The notes under the pieces: generated by a model
The model's database searches: none
What the model was told of the DNA's origin: nothing
The model's input: only the letters and a program-made list of their open reading frames with translations
Shown here: positions 19,071-29,276 of the stretch, piece by piece
Numbering within the stretch: position 1 is the stretch's first letter
Layout of the letters: the number at the start of each line of letters is the position of its first letter
NCBI RefSeq assembly: GCF_025564085.1
Contig: NZ_JAMGZJ010000075.1
Location: forward strand, 214,367-278,366
Direction of reading: 5' to 3'
From: Silvania confinis
GTDB taxonomy: Bacteria; Pseudomonadota; Gammaproteobacteria; Enterobacterales; Enterobacteriaceae
Length of the DNA: 64,000 nt
Made by a program: the position numbers and the translations under genes

Positions 19071-20342
19071 TTATGTGATTGAGGTCACGGTCTCAGGGGC
19101 GGGCTGCGGCTCCTGTTCGACCACGGTTTCCGGCGTTGTCACGGTGTAAGGGGTATCGAGCCAGTCGGACTTACCGTAAAACACGGCGTTGATCTGCGTG
19201 TCGTGCAGCAGGTGAGCGCGAAAACGCTTGAACAGTTTTTTATCCGGGGCGAAGTCAGCCTGCCAGAACTGGGTGAGCGGCCCCTGCCAGGTCAGCCCTT
19301 CGATGTCGTACAGCGCTTTGCCCATCACCATCAGCGGCTTGTTGTGGATCAGCGCCGACAGACCTGCGGTGCTGTTCACGGTGATCACTCCCCGGGTGTG
19401 GGTCAGCAGCGCGGGCAGATTAACATCGTGCACATAAATCACCCGCCCGGTAATACCGTATTTCTCGGTCAGGGTGTTGATTAAGGTGCCGTAATAGCGG
19501 TGACCACGATCCATCGGGTGATGCTTAAACACCAGGTGCCGCGCTTTCGGCGCATGGCGGGCAAAAGAGCGGATCACCGTTTCGATATATTCACGCACGT
19601 CTTTATACGGGCTGTGGAACAGGATCTGGCTGTCGTTATAGACCTGCAAAATAGCGAGGTAATATTCGTTATCCAGCGTGCCGGTAATATGGCGCAACAT
19701 GTTGCGCTGCTGCCAGCGATACCACACCTTGCGCCGTCCGGCGCGCAGCCAGCAGCGCATCTCATACCAGGGCGAGAACGATTTATGGTGACGATAGCCG
19801 GGATAGCGATGGCGACCAAACCAGCCCGCCGCGTAATAGAGCATGGCGTGCGCAGAGCGCTTAAAGGTGCTGGGTTTCCACGCCGTTGGCGGCTTCGACT
19901 CCGGCAGCGGCTGCTCGAGATAATACTTTGCGCTAGTGGGCATCGAGGAGAATGCGTTCACGCCGCCTTTTTCGAGGGTGATATAAAACGGCCGGAAATA
20001 GCCCTCTTCAAACGCCAGGAAATTAATGGATTTGCTGCGCGCCCACTTTTTCGCTTCCATGTGCATCGGGCGACAGTCGCCAAAGCAAATCACGGTGTCG
20101 AAGGCATAGTCTTTGTGCAGTTCGCGCAGCCAGTAGGTAAAGTTTTTCACCGAGCCGGTATAGTGCAGCGCACTATTTTTATCGCTATACCAGGCATCGC
20201 CCGCATTAAAGCAGACCTGCTTGACCTCACGATGGCTATCCTGCAGCCAGGTCGCCAGACGCGAAAAACAGGGGCCCATAGGTCCTTGTAACAACAGATA
20301 TCGACGGCCATTCAGTAAATGGCGGATAGCTTGTTCGTCCAT
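19071..20342 (-). CDS. kpsS: KpsS, capsule beta-Kdo transferase
   Basis: The 423-residue cytoplasmic protein matches the KpsS/capsule biosynthesis family. KpsS adds the first beta-Kdo residue to lysophosphatidylglycerol, beginning the poly-Kdo linker that anchors group 2 and 3 capsules. Visible features are the N-terminal LLLQGPMGPCFSRLA, the VFKHHPMDRGHRYYG motif, and GVITVNSTAGLSALIHNKPL, conserved in Kdo transferases of this type. The C-terminus carries an extra acidic Pro/Glu-rich tail. It is the last gene of the capsule unit, 51 bases after kpsC. Confidence 0.93.
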   Translation of the reverse strand: MDEQAIRHLLNGRRYLLLQGPMGPCFSRLATWLQDSHREVKQVCFNAGDAWYSDKNSALHYTGSVKNFTYWLRELHKDYAFDTVICFGDCRPMHMEAKKWARSKSINFLAFEEGYFRPFYITLEKGGVNAFSSMPTSAKYYLEQPLPESKPPTAWKPSTFKRSAHAMLYYAAGWFGRHRYPGYRHHKSFSPWYEMRCWLRAGRRKVWYRWQQRNMLRHITGTLDNEYYLAILQVYNDSQILFHSPYKDVREYIETVIRSFARHAPKARHLVFKHHPMDRGHRYYGTLINTLTEKYGITGRVIYVHDVNLPALLTHTRGVITVNSTAGLSALIHNKPLMVMGKALYDIEGLTWQGPLTQFWQADFAPDKKLFKRFRAHLLHDTQINAVFYGKSDWLDTPYTVTTPETVVEQEPQPAPETVTSIT

Positions 20343-20393
20343 TGTATTTCCCAGATCGGTTCTGTTGATGAATCACGCTAATGAGAGGTTTTA

Positions 20394-22436
20394 TTACCGT
20401 CTTTCTTTGATAAAGCGGGAAATAGCGGCGTGGGGCTGCAGGGTCTGCGCAAGATAGCTCAGCTTGATTTGCCAGCGCTGCCAGCGGCTCGATTTTTGCG
20501 ATGAGGCGGTTTTCTGCCCTGCCAGCTGGCGGATCAGCTGCTCCGGGCTCATCCACAGACCGCTTTGCCAGTCGATATACTGCGGATAGGCCACCAGCGT
20601 CATATACACCAGCGCCGCCAGCGGCAGGCTACGCTCCCGGCGTGGTGCGGGGTGGATATCTTCAGTCAGTCCCCAGCCGCTGTAGAACGGCTGGCCCCAC
20701 GTAGTGACCTTCACGCCTTGCACCAGGGCTTCGAAGCCACTGAGCGAGGTCATGGTGTGCAGCTCGTCGACGTGCGGATACAGGCTGGTCAGGCCGAGAT
20801 CCAGCACCTGACTGTCGACGCACTGCGCCAGGCAGGCGGCGGAAATCGCCCCGGCGCGATTGCCCGCCACTACGTCCGGATGCGGTTTAAACAGGATATG
20901 CGCCTCGGGTCTGGCTTCGCGCACCGCCCACAGCAGCTGTTCGTTGCTGCGGATCACCGGGCTGCCGGTCAGGATCGAGGCGTCGCCATCGACCTGACCC
21001 ACCACCAGCACCAGCGGGCGGCCATCGTCAGGCGGCGTAAACTGCTGCGCGGTGCCGACGTTGTACTTGCTGACGCCGTGCTGCTGGAGCAGTTCCACCA
21101 GCGCCGCGCCGCGCGCCAGTACCTCATTCGTCAGCGGCTGGGCGTTGAGCTGCTGCTCGAGCAGGCTCGGCTGACGGCTGTCAAAATAGATCCCCACCGG
21201 GTCGATGGAGAGCGACGACGGGCGGCACAGGTTAGAGCCCAGCCCTCGGGATCGGATAAAACCGTCTTCTACCCGAATCGCGTTTGTCAGCTGCGGATGG
21301 CGCGCACCCCATACCAGCACCTGCTCGTCTGCCGCAAGTGTTGCAGGCGGCGTACGCACAAAGCACAGCTCGGTAGCCAGCGGGTGGCAGAAGGCGTGCA
21401 TAAAGGCGCGCTTCCACAGCGAAAAACCGACCAGATACAGGCGGCGATAGCGCGGCGCGGTACGCTGCTGGCGGGCAACAATCGCCAGCACCTCTTCCAC
21501 TTCGCAACGCTGGCCGAGCACCGGATCCAGATAGCGGGGATAGAGGATCAGCGCGGCGGCCACCAGCTGCGCCAGGCTGACCTGCGCCTCGCGACGCGGG
21601 CATTTTTTATGATCGTGGGTCAGCCCCCAGCCGGCATAAAATGGCATCCCGAAGCAGTGCACCGCTTTGCCCAGCAGCAGGGCTTCAAAACCCATCTGTG
21701 AAGAGACGGTATACACCGCTTCAACTTCATTCAGCAGGGCGTGGGGATGGCAGTGATCGGCGACCACTTCCACATCGTCCAGCTCCAGACGCGCCAGCAC
21801 GCCGTTTTTCTTACCGAGGCGCGTGTCCGGGTGAGTGCGCAACAGCAGGCGGGCGGTGGGATGGTCGCGCCGGGCGGCGGCCACCATCGCCACAAAATCG
21901 TCTTCCGTCGCCAGCGCGCCGGGAATCGACATATCGCCCGCCACCTGGTCGATCAGCAACACGCGCGGGCGCGGGTCGTTGTGCAGGCGTGCGGCCAGCG
22001 CATCGGGCAGGCTGCTGCCAGCGGCATAGCAATTGTATTTGGTGATGCCCAGACGCAGCAGTTCTTCAATCAGCGATTCAGCACGCGCCAGCATTGCGGT
22101 GTTGCAGGGCGCGGCAATCAGCTGTTCAAGCTGACTCGGCTGGCGGGCGTCGTAATAAATACCCACCGGGTCGGCGATCAGCGAGACCGGCAGCCCCCCG
22201 CGAGCGGGATGGCCGATATAGCCGATAAACCCGTCTTCCAGCTGCCAGTAGGGCAGGCCGAGGTCGTGGGCTTTTTGTTTGATTTTATGCGTATTGGGTT
22301 TTTGGCCCCAGCCAACCAGGACATCGTCGTCGGCAAGCCGAAGGCCGGTCTTGAAAAGATGTAGCGGGCGGCCAAGCAGCGGTTCAATCTGCGCTCTTCT
22401 GCCCAGGATCCCTGTTGAACCTGTATAAAATTTCAT
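20394..22436 (-). CDS. kpsC: KpsC, dual-module beta-Kdo transferase
   Basis: With its start at the ATG at 22436 (MKFYTGSTGIL), the protein has 680 residues, the usual KpsC size. It is an internal duplication: each half carries a matching segment, FGMPFYAGWGLTHD in the first and WGQPFYSGWGLTED in the second, along with paired DPVGIYYDARQPS and DPVGIYFDSRQPS sequences. In the family, the two modules add alternating beta-2,4 and beta-2,7 Kdo residues onto the KpsS product. A frame extension upstream to 22571 has no homology and is excluded. Confidence 0.95.
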   Translation of the reverse strand: MKFYTGSTGILGRRAQIEPLLGRPLHLFKTGLRLADDDVLVGWGQKPNTHKIKQKAHDLGLPYWQLEDGFIGYIGHPARGGLPVSLIADPVGIYYDARQPSQLEQLIAAPCNTAMLARAESLIEELLRLGITKYNCYAAGSSLPDALAARLHNDPRPRVLLIDQVAGDMSIPGALATEDDFVAMVAAARRDHPTARLLLRTHPDTRLGKKNGVLARLELDDVEVVADHCHPHALLNEVEAVYTVSSQMGFEALLLGKAVHCFGMPFYAGWGLTHDHKKCPRREAQVSLAQLVAAALILYPRYLDPVLGQRCEVEEVLAIVARQQRTAPRYRRLYLVGFSLWKRAFMHAFCHPLATELCFVRTPPATLAADEQVLVWGARHPQLTNAIRVEDGFIRSRGLGSNLCRPSSLSIDPVGIYFDSRQPSLLEQQLNAQPLTNEVLARGAALVELLQQHGVSKYNVGTAQQFTPPDDGRPLVLVVGQVDGDASILTGSPVIRSNEQLLWAVREARPEAHILFKPHPDVVAGNRAGAISAACLAQCVDSQVLDLGLTSLYPHVDELHTMTSLSGFEALVQGVKVTTWGQPFYSGWGLTEDIHPAPRRERSLPLAALVYMTLVAYPQYIDWQSGLWMSPEQLIRQLAGQKTASSQKSSRWQRWQIKLSYLAQTLQPHAAISRFIKERR

Positions 22437-22458
22437 TTTTGCTCTGTGCAGGAGAAAT

Positions 22459-22480
22459 CGCCCCGCGTGGCTGCGGGGCG
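22459..22480 (-). other. Intercistronic hairpin between rmlC and kpsC
   Basis: CGCCCCGC-GTGGCT-GCGGGGCG forms an eight-base GC stem. On the minus strand it is followed by ATTTCT, so it is at most a weak terminator and may instead protect mRNA ends. Confidence 0.5.
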
Positions 22481-22486
22481 TGGAAC

Positions 22487-23038
22487 TCAGTTGAAGTACT
22501 CTGCGTCCGCGAAGGATTTGGCAATGCTGTCTTTGGCGGAAGTGAGGATCTCGCTGTCGATTTCTGGCCATGCAATAGCAATGGTCTCGTCGTTCCAGCG
22601 GATGCCGCGGTCACTTTCCGGCGCATAGTAGTTGGTGGTTTTGTACAGGAATTCTGCGGTGTCGCTCAGGGTCATAAAGCCGTGGGCGAAGCCTTCCGGG
22701 ATCCACAGCTGGCGCTTGTTTTCGCCAGACAGATGCACGCCCACCCACTGACCAAAGGTCGGGGAGTATTTACGGATATCGACCGCGACGTCGAACACTT
22801 CACCGGCCACACAGCGCACCAGTTTGCCCTGCGCATGCGGCGCCAGCTGGTAGTGCAGGCCGCGCAACACGCCTTTAGAAGACTTGGAGTGGTTGTCCTG
22901 CACGAAGGTCACGCTGCGGCCAATGGCGGTTTCAAACTGCTGGTGGTTAAAGCTTTCGAAGAAGAAACCTCGGTCATCGCCAAACACTTTTGGCTCAAAA
23001 ATAAAGACGTCGGGAATTGCGGTCTGAATAACATTCAT
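22487..23038 (-). CDS. rmlC: dTDP-4-dehydrorhamnose 3,5-epimerase
   Basis: The 183-residue cupin enzyme catalyses the third step of dTDP-L-rhamnose synthesis. Motifs are RGFFFESFNHQQF, the catalytic-region KGVLRGLHYQLAPHAQGKLVRC with its His, and SGENKRQLWIPEGFAHGF. Length is normal. It follows rmlA on the same strand and ends the rml block (order rmlB-rmlD-rmlA-rmlC). Its presence shows that the cell makes dTDP-L-rhamnose for the capsule. It may also serve other glycans. Confidence 0.96.
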   Translation of the reverse strand: MNVIQTAIPDVFIFEPKVFGDDRGFFFESFNHQQFETAIGRSVTFVQDNHSKSSKGVLRGLHYQLAPHAQGKLVRCVAGEVFDVAVDIRKYSPTFGQWVGVHLSGENKRQLWIPEGFAHGFMTLSDTAEFLYKTTNYYAPESDRGIRWNDETIAIAWPEIDSEILTSAKDSIAKSFADAEYFN

Positions 23039-23060
23039 GATTACGGCCTGATTGAGAAAT

Positions 23061-23075
23061 GGGGCGAGACGCCCC
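23061..23075 (-). other. Intercistronic hairpin between rmlA and rmlC
   Basis: GGGGCG-AGA-CGCCCC forms a short GC stem in the gap between the two genes. No T run follows. Confidence 0.4.
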
Positions 23076-23088
23076 AGGTAAACGGTGA

Positions 23089-23961
23089 CTACTTCAGCAT
23101 TTTCAGCAGATATTGGCCGTAAGCATTCTTCGCCAGCGGGGCCGCTAATTTGCGCACCTGCTCGGCATCGATGAACTTCAGACGGTAGGCAATCTCTTCC
23201 GGACAGGCCACTTTCAGCCCCTGACGGGTTTCGATGGTCTGAATGAAGTTGCTGGCCTCGATCAGGCTTTCGTGGGTACCGGTATCCAGCCAGGCATAGC
23301 CGCGGCCCATCATCGCCACCGACAGATCGCCTTGCTCAAGGTAGATACGGTTAACGTCGGTGATCTCCAGCTCGCCGCGTGGCGATGGCTTCAGGCTCTT
23401 GGCAATCTCAACGACGCGATTGTCGTAGAAGTAAAGACCGGTCACCGCGTAGTTGCTCTTCGGCTCCAGCGGCTTCTCTTCCAGCGAGATGGCGGTGCCT
23501 TCGTGGTTGAACTCCACCACGCCATAGCGCTCAGGATCGTGCACGTGATAGGCAAACACGGTGGCACCCGCTGTTTTAGCAGCAGCATCGACCAGCTGTT
23601 TTTGCAGGTCGTGACCGTAGAAAATGTTATCGCCCAGTACCAGCGCACAGTCGTCTTCGCCGATGAACTCTTCACCGAGGATGAAGGCCTGCGCCAGGCC
23701 GTCCGGGCTTGGCTGCACGATGTACTGCAGGTTCAGGCCCCACTGGCTGCCGTCGCCGAGCAGTTGCTCAAAGCGCGGTGTATCCTGCGGGGTGCTGATG
23801 ATTAAGATGTCGCGGATCCCCGCCAGCATCAGGGTGCTGAGCGGGTAGTAGATCATTGGCTTGTCATAAATCGGCAGCAGCTGTTTGCTGACTGCCATCG
23901 TGACAGGATACAGACGGGTGCCGGAACCACCGGCCAGGATAATACCTTTACGTTTAGTCAT
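23089..23961 (-). CDS. rmlA: Glucose-1-phosphate thymidylyltransferase
   Basis: The 290-residue enzyme converts glucose 1-phosphate and dTTP to dTDP-glucose, the first step of dTDP-L-rhamnose synthesis. The N-terminus [15 protein letters not shown] carries the nucleotide-binding signature, followed by [23 protein letters not shown] and [13 protein letters not shown]. It is full length. The gene lies about 100 bases after rmlD, with no hairpin seen in that gap. Confidence 0.97.
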   Translation of the reverse strand: MTKRKGIILAGGSGTRLYPVTMAVSKQLLPIYDKPMIYYPLSTLMLAGIRDILIISTPQDTPRFEQLLGDGSQWGLNLQYIVQPSPDGLAQAFILGEEFIGEDDCALVLGDNIFYGHDLQKQLVDAAAKTAGATVFAYHVHDPERYGVVEFNHEGTAISLEEKPLEPKSNYAVTGLYFYDNRVVEIAKSLKPSPRGELEITDVNRIYLEQGDLSVAMMGRGYAWLDTGTHESLIEASNFIQTIETRQGLKVACPEEIAYRLKFIDAEQVRKLAAPLAKNAYGQYLLKMLK

Positions 23962-24059
23962 GATGCTTCATTCTTCTGTGTTCATTACAGGGAAGGGTGG
24001 CGTGGCCACACCTCGACGTTAGTCCATGTCGGTAAAGCAAGGCTGTCCTTGCTCATCAC

Positions 24060-24947
24060 TTATTTCCCGAGGATCTCGGTCAGCATACGATCAACGCCAA
24101 CCGTCCAGTCCGGCAGCGTCATCCCGAAGGTGCGCTGGAACTTGCTGGTATCAAGACGTGAGTTATGCGGACGTTTTGCCGGTGTCGGGAAGGCACTGGT
24201 CGGCACTGCATTCACCTGGGTCACGGCCAGCTCAACGCCGGCGTCTTTCGCGTTGGCGAACACCCGTTGAGCATAGTCGAACCAGGTGGTGGTGCCTGAG
24301 GCGATCAGGTGATAAAGGCCTGCTACCTCTGGCTTATCCTGAGCGATGCGGATCGCATGGGCGGTGCAGTCGGCCAGCAGTTCTGCACCCGTCGGGGCAC
24401 CAAACTGATCGTTGATGACCGACATCTCGCTGCGCTCTTTACCAAAACGCAGCATGGTTTTGGCAAAGTTGGCGCCACGGGCGGCGTATACCCAGCTGGT
24501 GCGGAACACCAGATGACGGGAACAGAGCGCGGCGGCCTGTTCGCCTGCCAGCTTGGTTTCGCCGTACACGTTCAGCGGGGCGGTCTGGTCGGTTTCAACC
24601 CAGGCTTTATCGCCGCTGCCATCGAACACATAGTCGGTGGAGTAATGCACCAGCCACGCGCCCAGCGCGTCGGCTTCTTTGGCGATGGCGGCAACGCTTG
24701 TGGCGTTAAGCAGCTCAGCAAAGTCGCGCTCGCTTTCGGCTTTGTCGACGGCGGTATGCGCAGCGGCGTTGACGATCACGTCTGGCTTCAGCAGGCGCAC
24801 GGTCTCGGCTACGCCCGCAGGGTTGCTGAAATCACCGCAGTAGTCGGTAGAGTTGAAGTCCACCGCTGTCACGCGGCCCAGCGGTGCCAGTGCGCGCTGC
24901 AGTTCCCAGCCGACCTGGCCATTTTTTCCGAACAGCAGAATATGCAT
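24060..24947 (-). CDS. rmlD: dTDP-4-dehydrorhamnose reductase
   Basis: The 295-residue short-chain dehydrogenase makes dTDP-L-rhamnose with NAD(P)H. It has the N-terminal dinucleotide motif LLFGKNGQVGWELQ, the VNAAAHTAVDKAE segment, and the catalytic Tyr-x3-Lys within VYGETKLAGE. The start overlaps the stop of rmlB by one base, showing coupling. Confidence 0.97.
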   Translation of the reverse strand: MHILLFGKNGQVGWELQRALAPLGRVTAVDFNSTDYCGDFSNPAGVAETVRLLKPDVIVNAAAHTAVDKAESERDFAELLNATSVAAIAKEADALGAWLVHYSTDYVFDGSGDKAWVETDQTAPLNVYGETKLAGEQAAALCSRHLVFRTSWVYAARGANFAKTMLRFGKERSEMSVINDQFGAPTGAELLADCTAHAIRIAQDKPEVAGLYHLIASGTTTWFDYAQRVFANAKDAGVELAVTQVNAVPTSAFPTPAKRPHNSRLDTSKFQRTFGMTLPDWTVGVDRMLTEILGK

Positions 24948-26032
24948 TATTTACGCTCCTGGTAGTTCTGCGCGATCCAGTCCTGGTAACTGCCGCTCTT
25001 AACGTTGTTGACCCACTGCTGGTTATCCAGATACCACTGCACGGTTTTACGAATGCCGGACTCGAAGGTCTCCTGCGGCTGCCAGTTGAGCTCGTTGCTC
25101 ATTTTGCTGGCATCGATCGCATAGCGGCGGTCGTGGCCTGGGCGGTCGGTGACGTAGGTGATCTGGTCGCGGTACGAGCCTTCTTTAGGCACGATTTCAT
25201 CCAGCAGGTCGCAGATGGTGTGGACCACATCGAGGTTTTGCTTCTCGTTGTGGCCGCCGATGTTGTAGGTCTCGCCGATCACGCCAGTGGTTACCACGGT
25301 GTACAGTGCGCGGGCGTGGTCTTCAACATACAGCCAGTCGCGGATCTGATCGCCTTTGCCATAAATAGGCAGCGCTTTACCATCCAGCGCGTTCAGAATA
25401 ACCAGCGGGATCAGCTTCTCAGGGAAGTGATACGGGCCGTAGTTATTGGAACAGTTGGTGACGACAGTTGGCAGACCATAGGTACGACGCCAGGCGCGAA
25501 CCAGATGATCGCTGGAGGCTTTGGATGCAGAATACGGGCTGCTCGGCGCGTACGGAGTGGTTTCCGTAAACAGCGGCAGTGCTTCGCCGGTGCTCACCTC
25601 ATCCGGGTGCGGCAGATCGCCGTAAACTTCATCGGTAGAGATGTGGTGGAAGCGGAACGCCTGCTTGCGGGTTTCATCCAGCTCGCTCCAGTAAGCGCGA
25701 GCGGCTTCGAGCAGCGTATAGGTGCCGACGATGTTGGTTTCGATAAAATCGGCCGGGCCGGTGATGGAGCGATCCACGTGGCTCTCGGCGGCGAGGTGCA
25801 TGACCGCATCCGGCTGATGCGCGGCAAAGACCCGATCCAGCTCGGTACGGTTACAAATATCAACTTGCTCAAAGGCATAACGGTCACTTGCTGCGACGTC
25901 GGCCAGCGATTCCAGATTACCTGCATAGGTGAGTTTGTCCAGGTTGATCACGGCATCCTGGGTATCACGAATAATGTGGCGAACCACTGCAGAACCGATG
26001 AAACCGGCGCCGCCCGTTACTAAAATTTTCAT
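24947..26032 (-). CDS. rmlB: dTDP-glucose 4,6-dehydratase
   Basis: The 361-residue enzyme oxidises and dehydrates dTDP-glucose to the 4-keto-6-deoxy sugar. It shows the NAD-binding [15 protein letters not shown], the [12 protein letters not shown] segment, the STDEVYGDL loop, and the [11 protein letters not shown] catalytic Tyr-Lys pair. It begins the rml block. The 147-base gap before it (26033-26179) is AT-rich and could contain an internal promoter, but no clear boxes were found. Confidence 0.97.
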   Translation of the reverse strand: MKILVTGGAGFIGSAVVRHIIRDTQDAVINLDKLTYAGNLESLADVAASDRYAFEQVDICNRTELDRVFAAHQPDAVMHLAAESHVDRSITGPADFIETNIVGTYTLLEAARAYWSELDETRKQAFRFHHISTDEVYGDLPHPDEVSTGEALPLFTETTPYAPSSPYSASKASSDHLVRAWRRTYGLPTVVTNCSNNYGPYHFPEKLIPLVILNALDGKALPIYGKGDQIRDWLYVEDHARALYTVVTTGVIGETYNIGGHNEKQNLDVVHTICDLLDEIVPKEGSYRDQITYVTDRPGHDRRYAIDASKMSNELNWQPQETFESGIRKTVQWYLDNQQWVNNVKSGSYQDWIAQNYQERK

Positions 26033-26179
26033 AAGTGAGAGTGACTTTTTTTATTGGTTAATAGGATCACCCGTACAATACCTTTTTTTGTCCATTCAGG
26101 CATTGTTCGGCTGCCGGCAACATGTGAATAGCAGGCCTGAAACACGTTCAGAGTTGACGCTTCCCTGTGCCGTTCTGTT

Positions 26180-27202
26180 TTAATTCATTAAAGAATAGGT
26201 AAATTCTCGGGCATTATTGGCCAACTGCTGACGCCGTTTATCGGAATTAACCAGCAATGATAACGCCTCGATCCACTTCTTCGGATCGTTATTCAGCAGC
26301 ACGCCATTATTATTTTGTTCGATAAACTCACTGTATGGCGCGCAGTTACTGTAGATCCCCACCGCGCCCATGCGAACAAAATCATAAAATTTTACCGGCC
26401 CTCTCGCCAGATTAAATGCTGACTCCAGCAACGGCGCCAGGCCGATATCCACCCGATGATGACGGGTGTAATCGAGATAGTTCTGCCAGCTCATCGGATG
26501 CAAAACTGTGACCCGGGGCAGATCGCGATAAAGTTTATAAATCTCGTGTTCGCCAAAGATCTCAAAACTGGCTTGTGGGCACTGCATCAGCACCCCTTCG
26601 ACCACCTCGCGCAGCCAGTACTTCTCTGCCTGATGCGAGCTGGAACCGTGGTAGGCGATTTTTACAGGTCGTCGCACTTCAAGCAACTCGGAAGTGGGCA
26701 TCGCGGCCACAACATCCGGGTTGAGGTGCGCATACTTGCTTGCCAGATACGGCGTCGAGACCCAAATGTTATCGCAGTGAGAGGTGATCCAGCGGTGCTG
26801 GGCCGCAGAGCGGCGGATGATTTTGGTCCGGTAGGCTTTAGGTAACGCCTCTAACGCTGTCGGATCAAACAGGTCATCATCCATAAAGTAAACCACCTGC
26901 GAGAGGTCATCGATGTTGCGCGCAATCTCGCGCTGCCACTGGGTCGAAATAAAGCGGATCACCACCAGCGCGGCACCTTTATCAACGGTAATGGCGGGCG
27001 TGGTTAACGTATCCACCAGCTGACATTCAGCTCCGGGAAAACGGTTTTTAATCGCCTCTTCAAAATAGGCCAGCGTCGGCGTGATGCCCTCATGCAAAAT
27101 CAGGAGCGAGCGACATTCCGCCCAGCTGTCGGGCTGAGTGTCGCTTTGCTTGTTCAACTTCAGATACGGTTTAAAGAGTGCCTTTCTGATCAGTTCGTCC
27201 AT
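26180..27202 (-). CDS. GT4/GT1-type glycosyltransferase of the capsule centre
   Basis: The 340-residue protein looks like a GT-B glycosyltransferase. The C-terminal half has a nucleotide-sugar-binding region with PVKIAYHGSSSHQAEKY, the SFEIFGEHE strand, and the RGPVKFYDFVRMGAVGIYSNCAPYSEFIE segment, like the acidic E-x7-E region of family 4 enzymes. It acts on the cytoplasmic side of the membrane. It overlaps the upstream GT2 gene by 13 bases. The sugar transferred is not evident. Rhamnose is possible because the rml genes follow directly. Confidence 0.8.
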   Translation of the reverse strand: MDELIRKALFKPYLKLNKQSDTQPDSWAECRSLLILHEGITPTLAYFEEAIKNRFPGAECQLVDTLTTPAITVDKGAALVVIRFISTQWQREIARNIDDLSQVVYFMDDDLFDPTALEALPKAYRTKIIRRSAAQHRWITSHCDNIWVSTPYLASKYAHLNPDVVAAMPTSELLEVRRPVKIAYHGSSSHQAEKYWLREVVEGVLMQCPQASFEIFGEHEIYKLYRDLPRVTVLHPMSWQNYLDYTRHHRVDIGLAPLLESAFNLARGPVKFYDFVRMGAVGIYSNCAPYSEFIEQNNNGVLLNNDPKKWIEALSLLVNSDKRRQQLANNAREFTYSLMN

Positions 27203-29196
27203 GGCAACACCACATTAGGAGCATGACTTAATGAGAAATCAGGTCGGTCATAGCTCAGGTTGGGATTGTAGGCAGGATCGTGCTGGAGCCGCTTCGCCCA
27301 GCGCTTTTTCATATAGTTCAGTTCACCCTGTGCGCGTGCCAGTTGCTGCGGGGTGATGTCTTTGCCGCGGGATACCGACTCATGGTGGTACAGCTCGGCA
27401 TACGGGGTCCAGACGATACGCCAGCCCGCTTCACCGACGCGCAGACAATAATCTACATCGTTAAAGGCCACCGGCAGATTGACCTCGTCTAATCCGTTAA
27501 GGCGCATATACAGCGCGCGATGGGTCAACAGGCAGGCCGCCGTGACCGCAGACAGCTCCTGGGCGCTTACCGCTCTACGCTGGTAGCCAGGCTCATCGGC
27601 AGACAGGCCCGCGTGCAGGTGATCGGCACAGCCCCCTGGCCCGACGGCATCGCCGGCATGTTGCACCCGGCCATCGCCATAAAACAGCCGTGCGCCCACC
27701 ACGCCAACGCCGGGGCGAAGCAGATGGGCGACCATCTCCTCCAGCCACTGCGGGTTCATCACCTCGGTGTCGTTGTTCAACAGGCAGATAAGCTCGCCCG
27801 TGGCTTCGCGCACTGCGGCATTGTTAATGGCCGAGTAGTTAAACGGATGATCCCAGGCGATAACCCGCACCCCGTACTGACGGGTGATGTGGGCGAGATA
27901 GGCCAGCGTTTCAGGATCGTCGCTCTGGTTATCCATCACCAGGATCTCCAGATCGGGATAACGGGTTTGCTGCACCAGGCTCTCGACACAGGGCCGCAGA
28001 TGCGCCAGCCCGTTGCGAGTGGGGATCACCACCGAGACGCGCGGCAATACCGACGGAAGCGGCCAGCGCCAGCGACAAATGCCGTGCGGCGCGGGCTCCA
28101 GCGTGACGCCTGCCGGGAGCAGCGGCAGCTGATCCGCGAGGGTGTGATAATCATCCTGCAGTAATCCGGTTTCCGGCACGTGCATCAGCAGGGCAGGGAT
28201 GTGCGCGATCTGTTTGGCAGCGTGCTGGTGGGCCAGCTGTAACCACCGGCGATGGCACTCGGCCGCGTTCTGTGGCACGTCGACATGCCCTTGTTCCCGC
28301 CACAGCCCGCACCAGCCAATGTAGTTCTGGCTGTGGAGCAGGGTTTCATTCCAGTCCGGTTTGAAGTTAGGCGAGTGGCGCTTGCCTTTTTCATCCAGCA
28401 GGTCGTGATCGCCATAGATCCATTGCGCATCTGGCGTCTGACGCAGCTGGTGCGCCAGCCACACTAACGCCGCCGGTGCGAGTACGGCTCCGGCAGGGAT
28501 TGCCCATTGCCACTCCCCGGCGGGTCGCGGAGTCGCGGATTCCACCACGGTGAGATGACTTGCCGGGTAATGCAGGGCCTGGATGCTGGCAAGGGTGCGC
28601 TGGCGCGCCGCCGCATCGGTGACGTTGACCAGATGCAGGCAGACGTGAGGCAGATTGTGCCAGCGGGCCAACTGGCGGGCGATCATCCGCTGTTCGCCAG
28701 GCTGCACGGCATCAAAATTTGCCAGCCAGTGTTCGTAGGCGTGGAGTGGCCGGTCATCGCGGATCTTGCCGACCAGCTGGTAAGCCTGCTGTAAATCGGT
28801 GAGCCACAGATGCCACGCCAGCCCCAGCCGCTTGCGCTTGTGCGCGCTCAGACGCTGATAAAAAGGCCAGACCCGGCGCAGGCGACGCCAGCGACTTTCT
28901 CCAGCCGAGACCCGTGCAAAACGCGCGATCGCCAGATCACACTCTACCCCTTCACTGCTGGCGAGCAGCCCCAGTTGGCTTACGCCCATCGGTAGCCAGA
29001 CCAGCTCCTGCAGCGTGCCGCGACGCGTAACCGGGAGGATCTGCTCGTGCCAGTTCCCCTGGAGGTTCTGCCAGCGCAGCCGGGTTTCTCCCCGCGACTG
29101 GCGGGCACGCAGGGTGCCCTGGATCAGAAACCAGCCCGCGCGGAAAGAAGGTGAGTCAGGCAGCGTCAGAGGCTGCCAGTGGCCATTGCTTTGCAT
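27190..29196 (-). CDS. Two-domain GT2 glycosyltransferase with a degenerate first domain
   Basis: The 668-residue protein has a complete C-terminal GT2 domain (about residues 385-640), with PRVSVVIPTRNGLAHL, the LLNNDTEV metal site, and FNDVDYCLRVGEAGWR. The N-terminal part (about 150-370) keeps traces of a second GT2 domain: YGDHDLLDEKGKRHSPNFKPDWNETLLHSQNY parallels the first domain of the larger GT2 gene at 35750. Where that protein has the metal-binding LDHDD, this one reads IPAGA. The first domain is therefore probably inactive. It may be a rhamnosyl or hexosyl transferase. Confidence 0.82.
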   Translation of the reverse strand: MQSNGHWQPLTLPDSPSFRAGWFLIQGTLRARQSRGETRLRWQNLQGNWHEQILPVTRRGTLQELVWLPMGVSQLGLLASSEGVECDLAIARFARVSAGESRWRRLRRVWPFYQRLSAHKRKRLGLAWHLWLTDLQQAYQLVGKIRDDRPLHAYEHWLANFDAVQPGEQRMIARQLARWHNLPHVCLHLVNVTDAAARQRTLASIQALHYPASHLTVVESATPRPAGEWQWAIPAGAVLAPAALVWLAHQLRQTPDAQWIYGDHDLLDEKGKRHSPNFKPDWNETLLHSQNYIGWCGLWREQGHVDVPQNAAECHRRWLQLAHQHAAKQIAHIPALLMHVPETGLLQDDYHTLADQLPLLPAGVTLEPAPHGICRWRWPLPSVLPRVSVVIPTRNGLAHLRPCVESLVQQTRYPDLEILVMDNQSDDPETLAYLAHITRQYGVRVIAWDHPFNYSAINNAAVREATGELICLLNNDTEVMNPQWLEEMVAHLLRPGVGVVGARLFYGDGRVQHAGDAVGPGGCADHLHAGLSADEPGYQRRAVSAQELSAVTAACLLTHRALYMRLNGLDEVNLPVAFNDVDYCLRVGEAGWRIVWTPYAELYHHESVSRGKDITPQQLARAQGELNYMKKRWAKRLQHDPAYNPNLSYDRPDFSLSHAPNVVLPWTN

Positions 29197-29276
29197 AAGA
29201 AAATTTACAGCTCACAGGGGCAAACCCGTCCTGGCGTTTGTCGAAAATGATAAGTAGAAGCGAATGTGATGCAGGT

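Noticed and set aside
24884..26023. A 379-residue open frame opposite rmlB
   Set aside because: The opposite strand codes for a full, conserved dTDP-glucose dehydratase. The frame has no ribosome site or motif.
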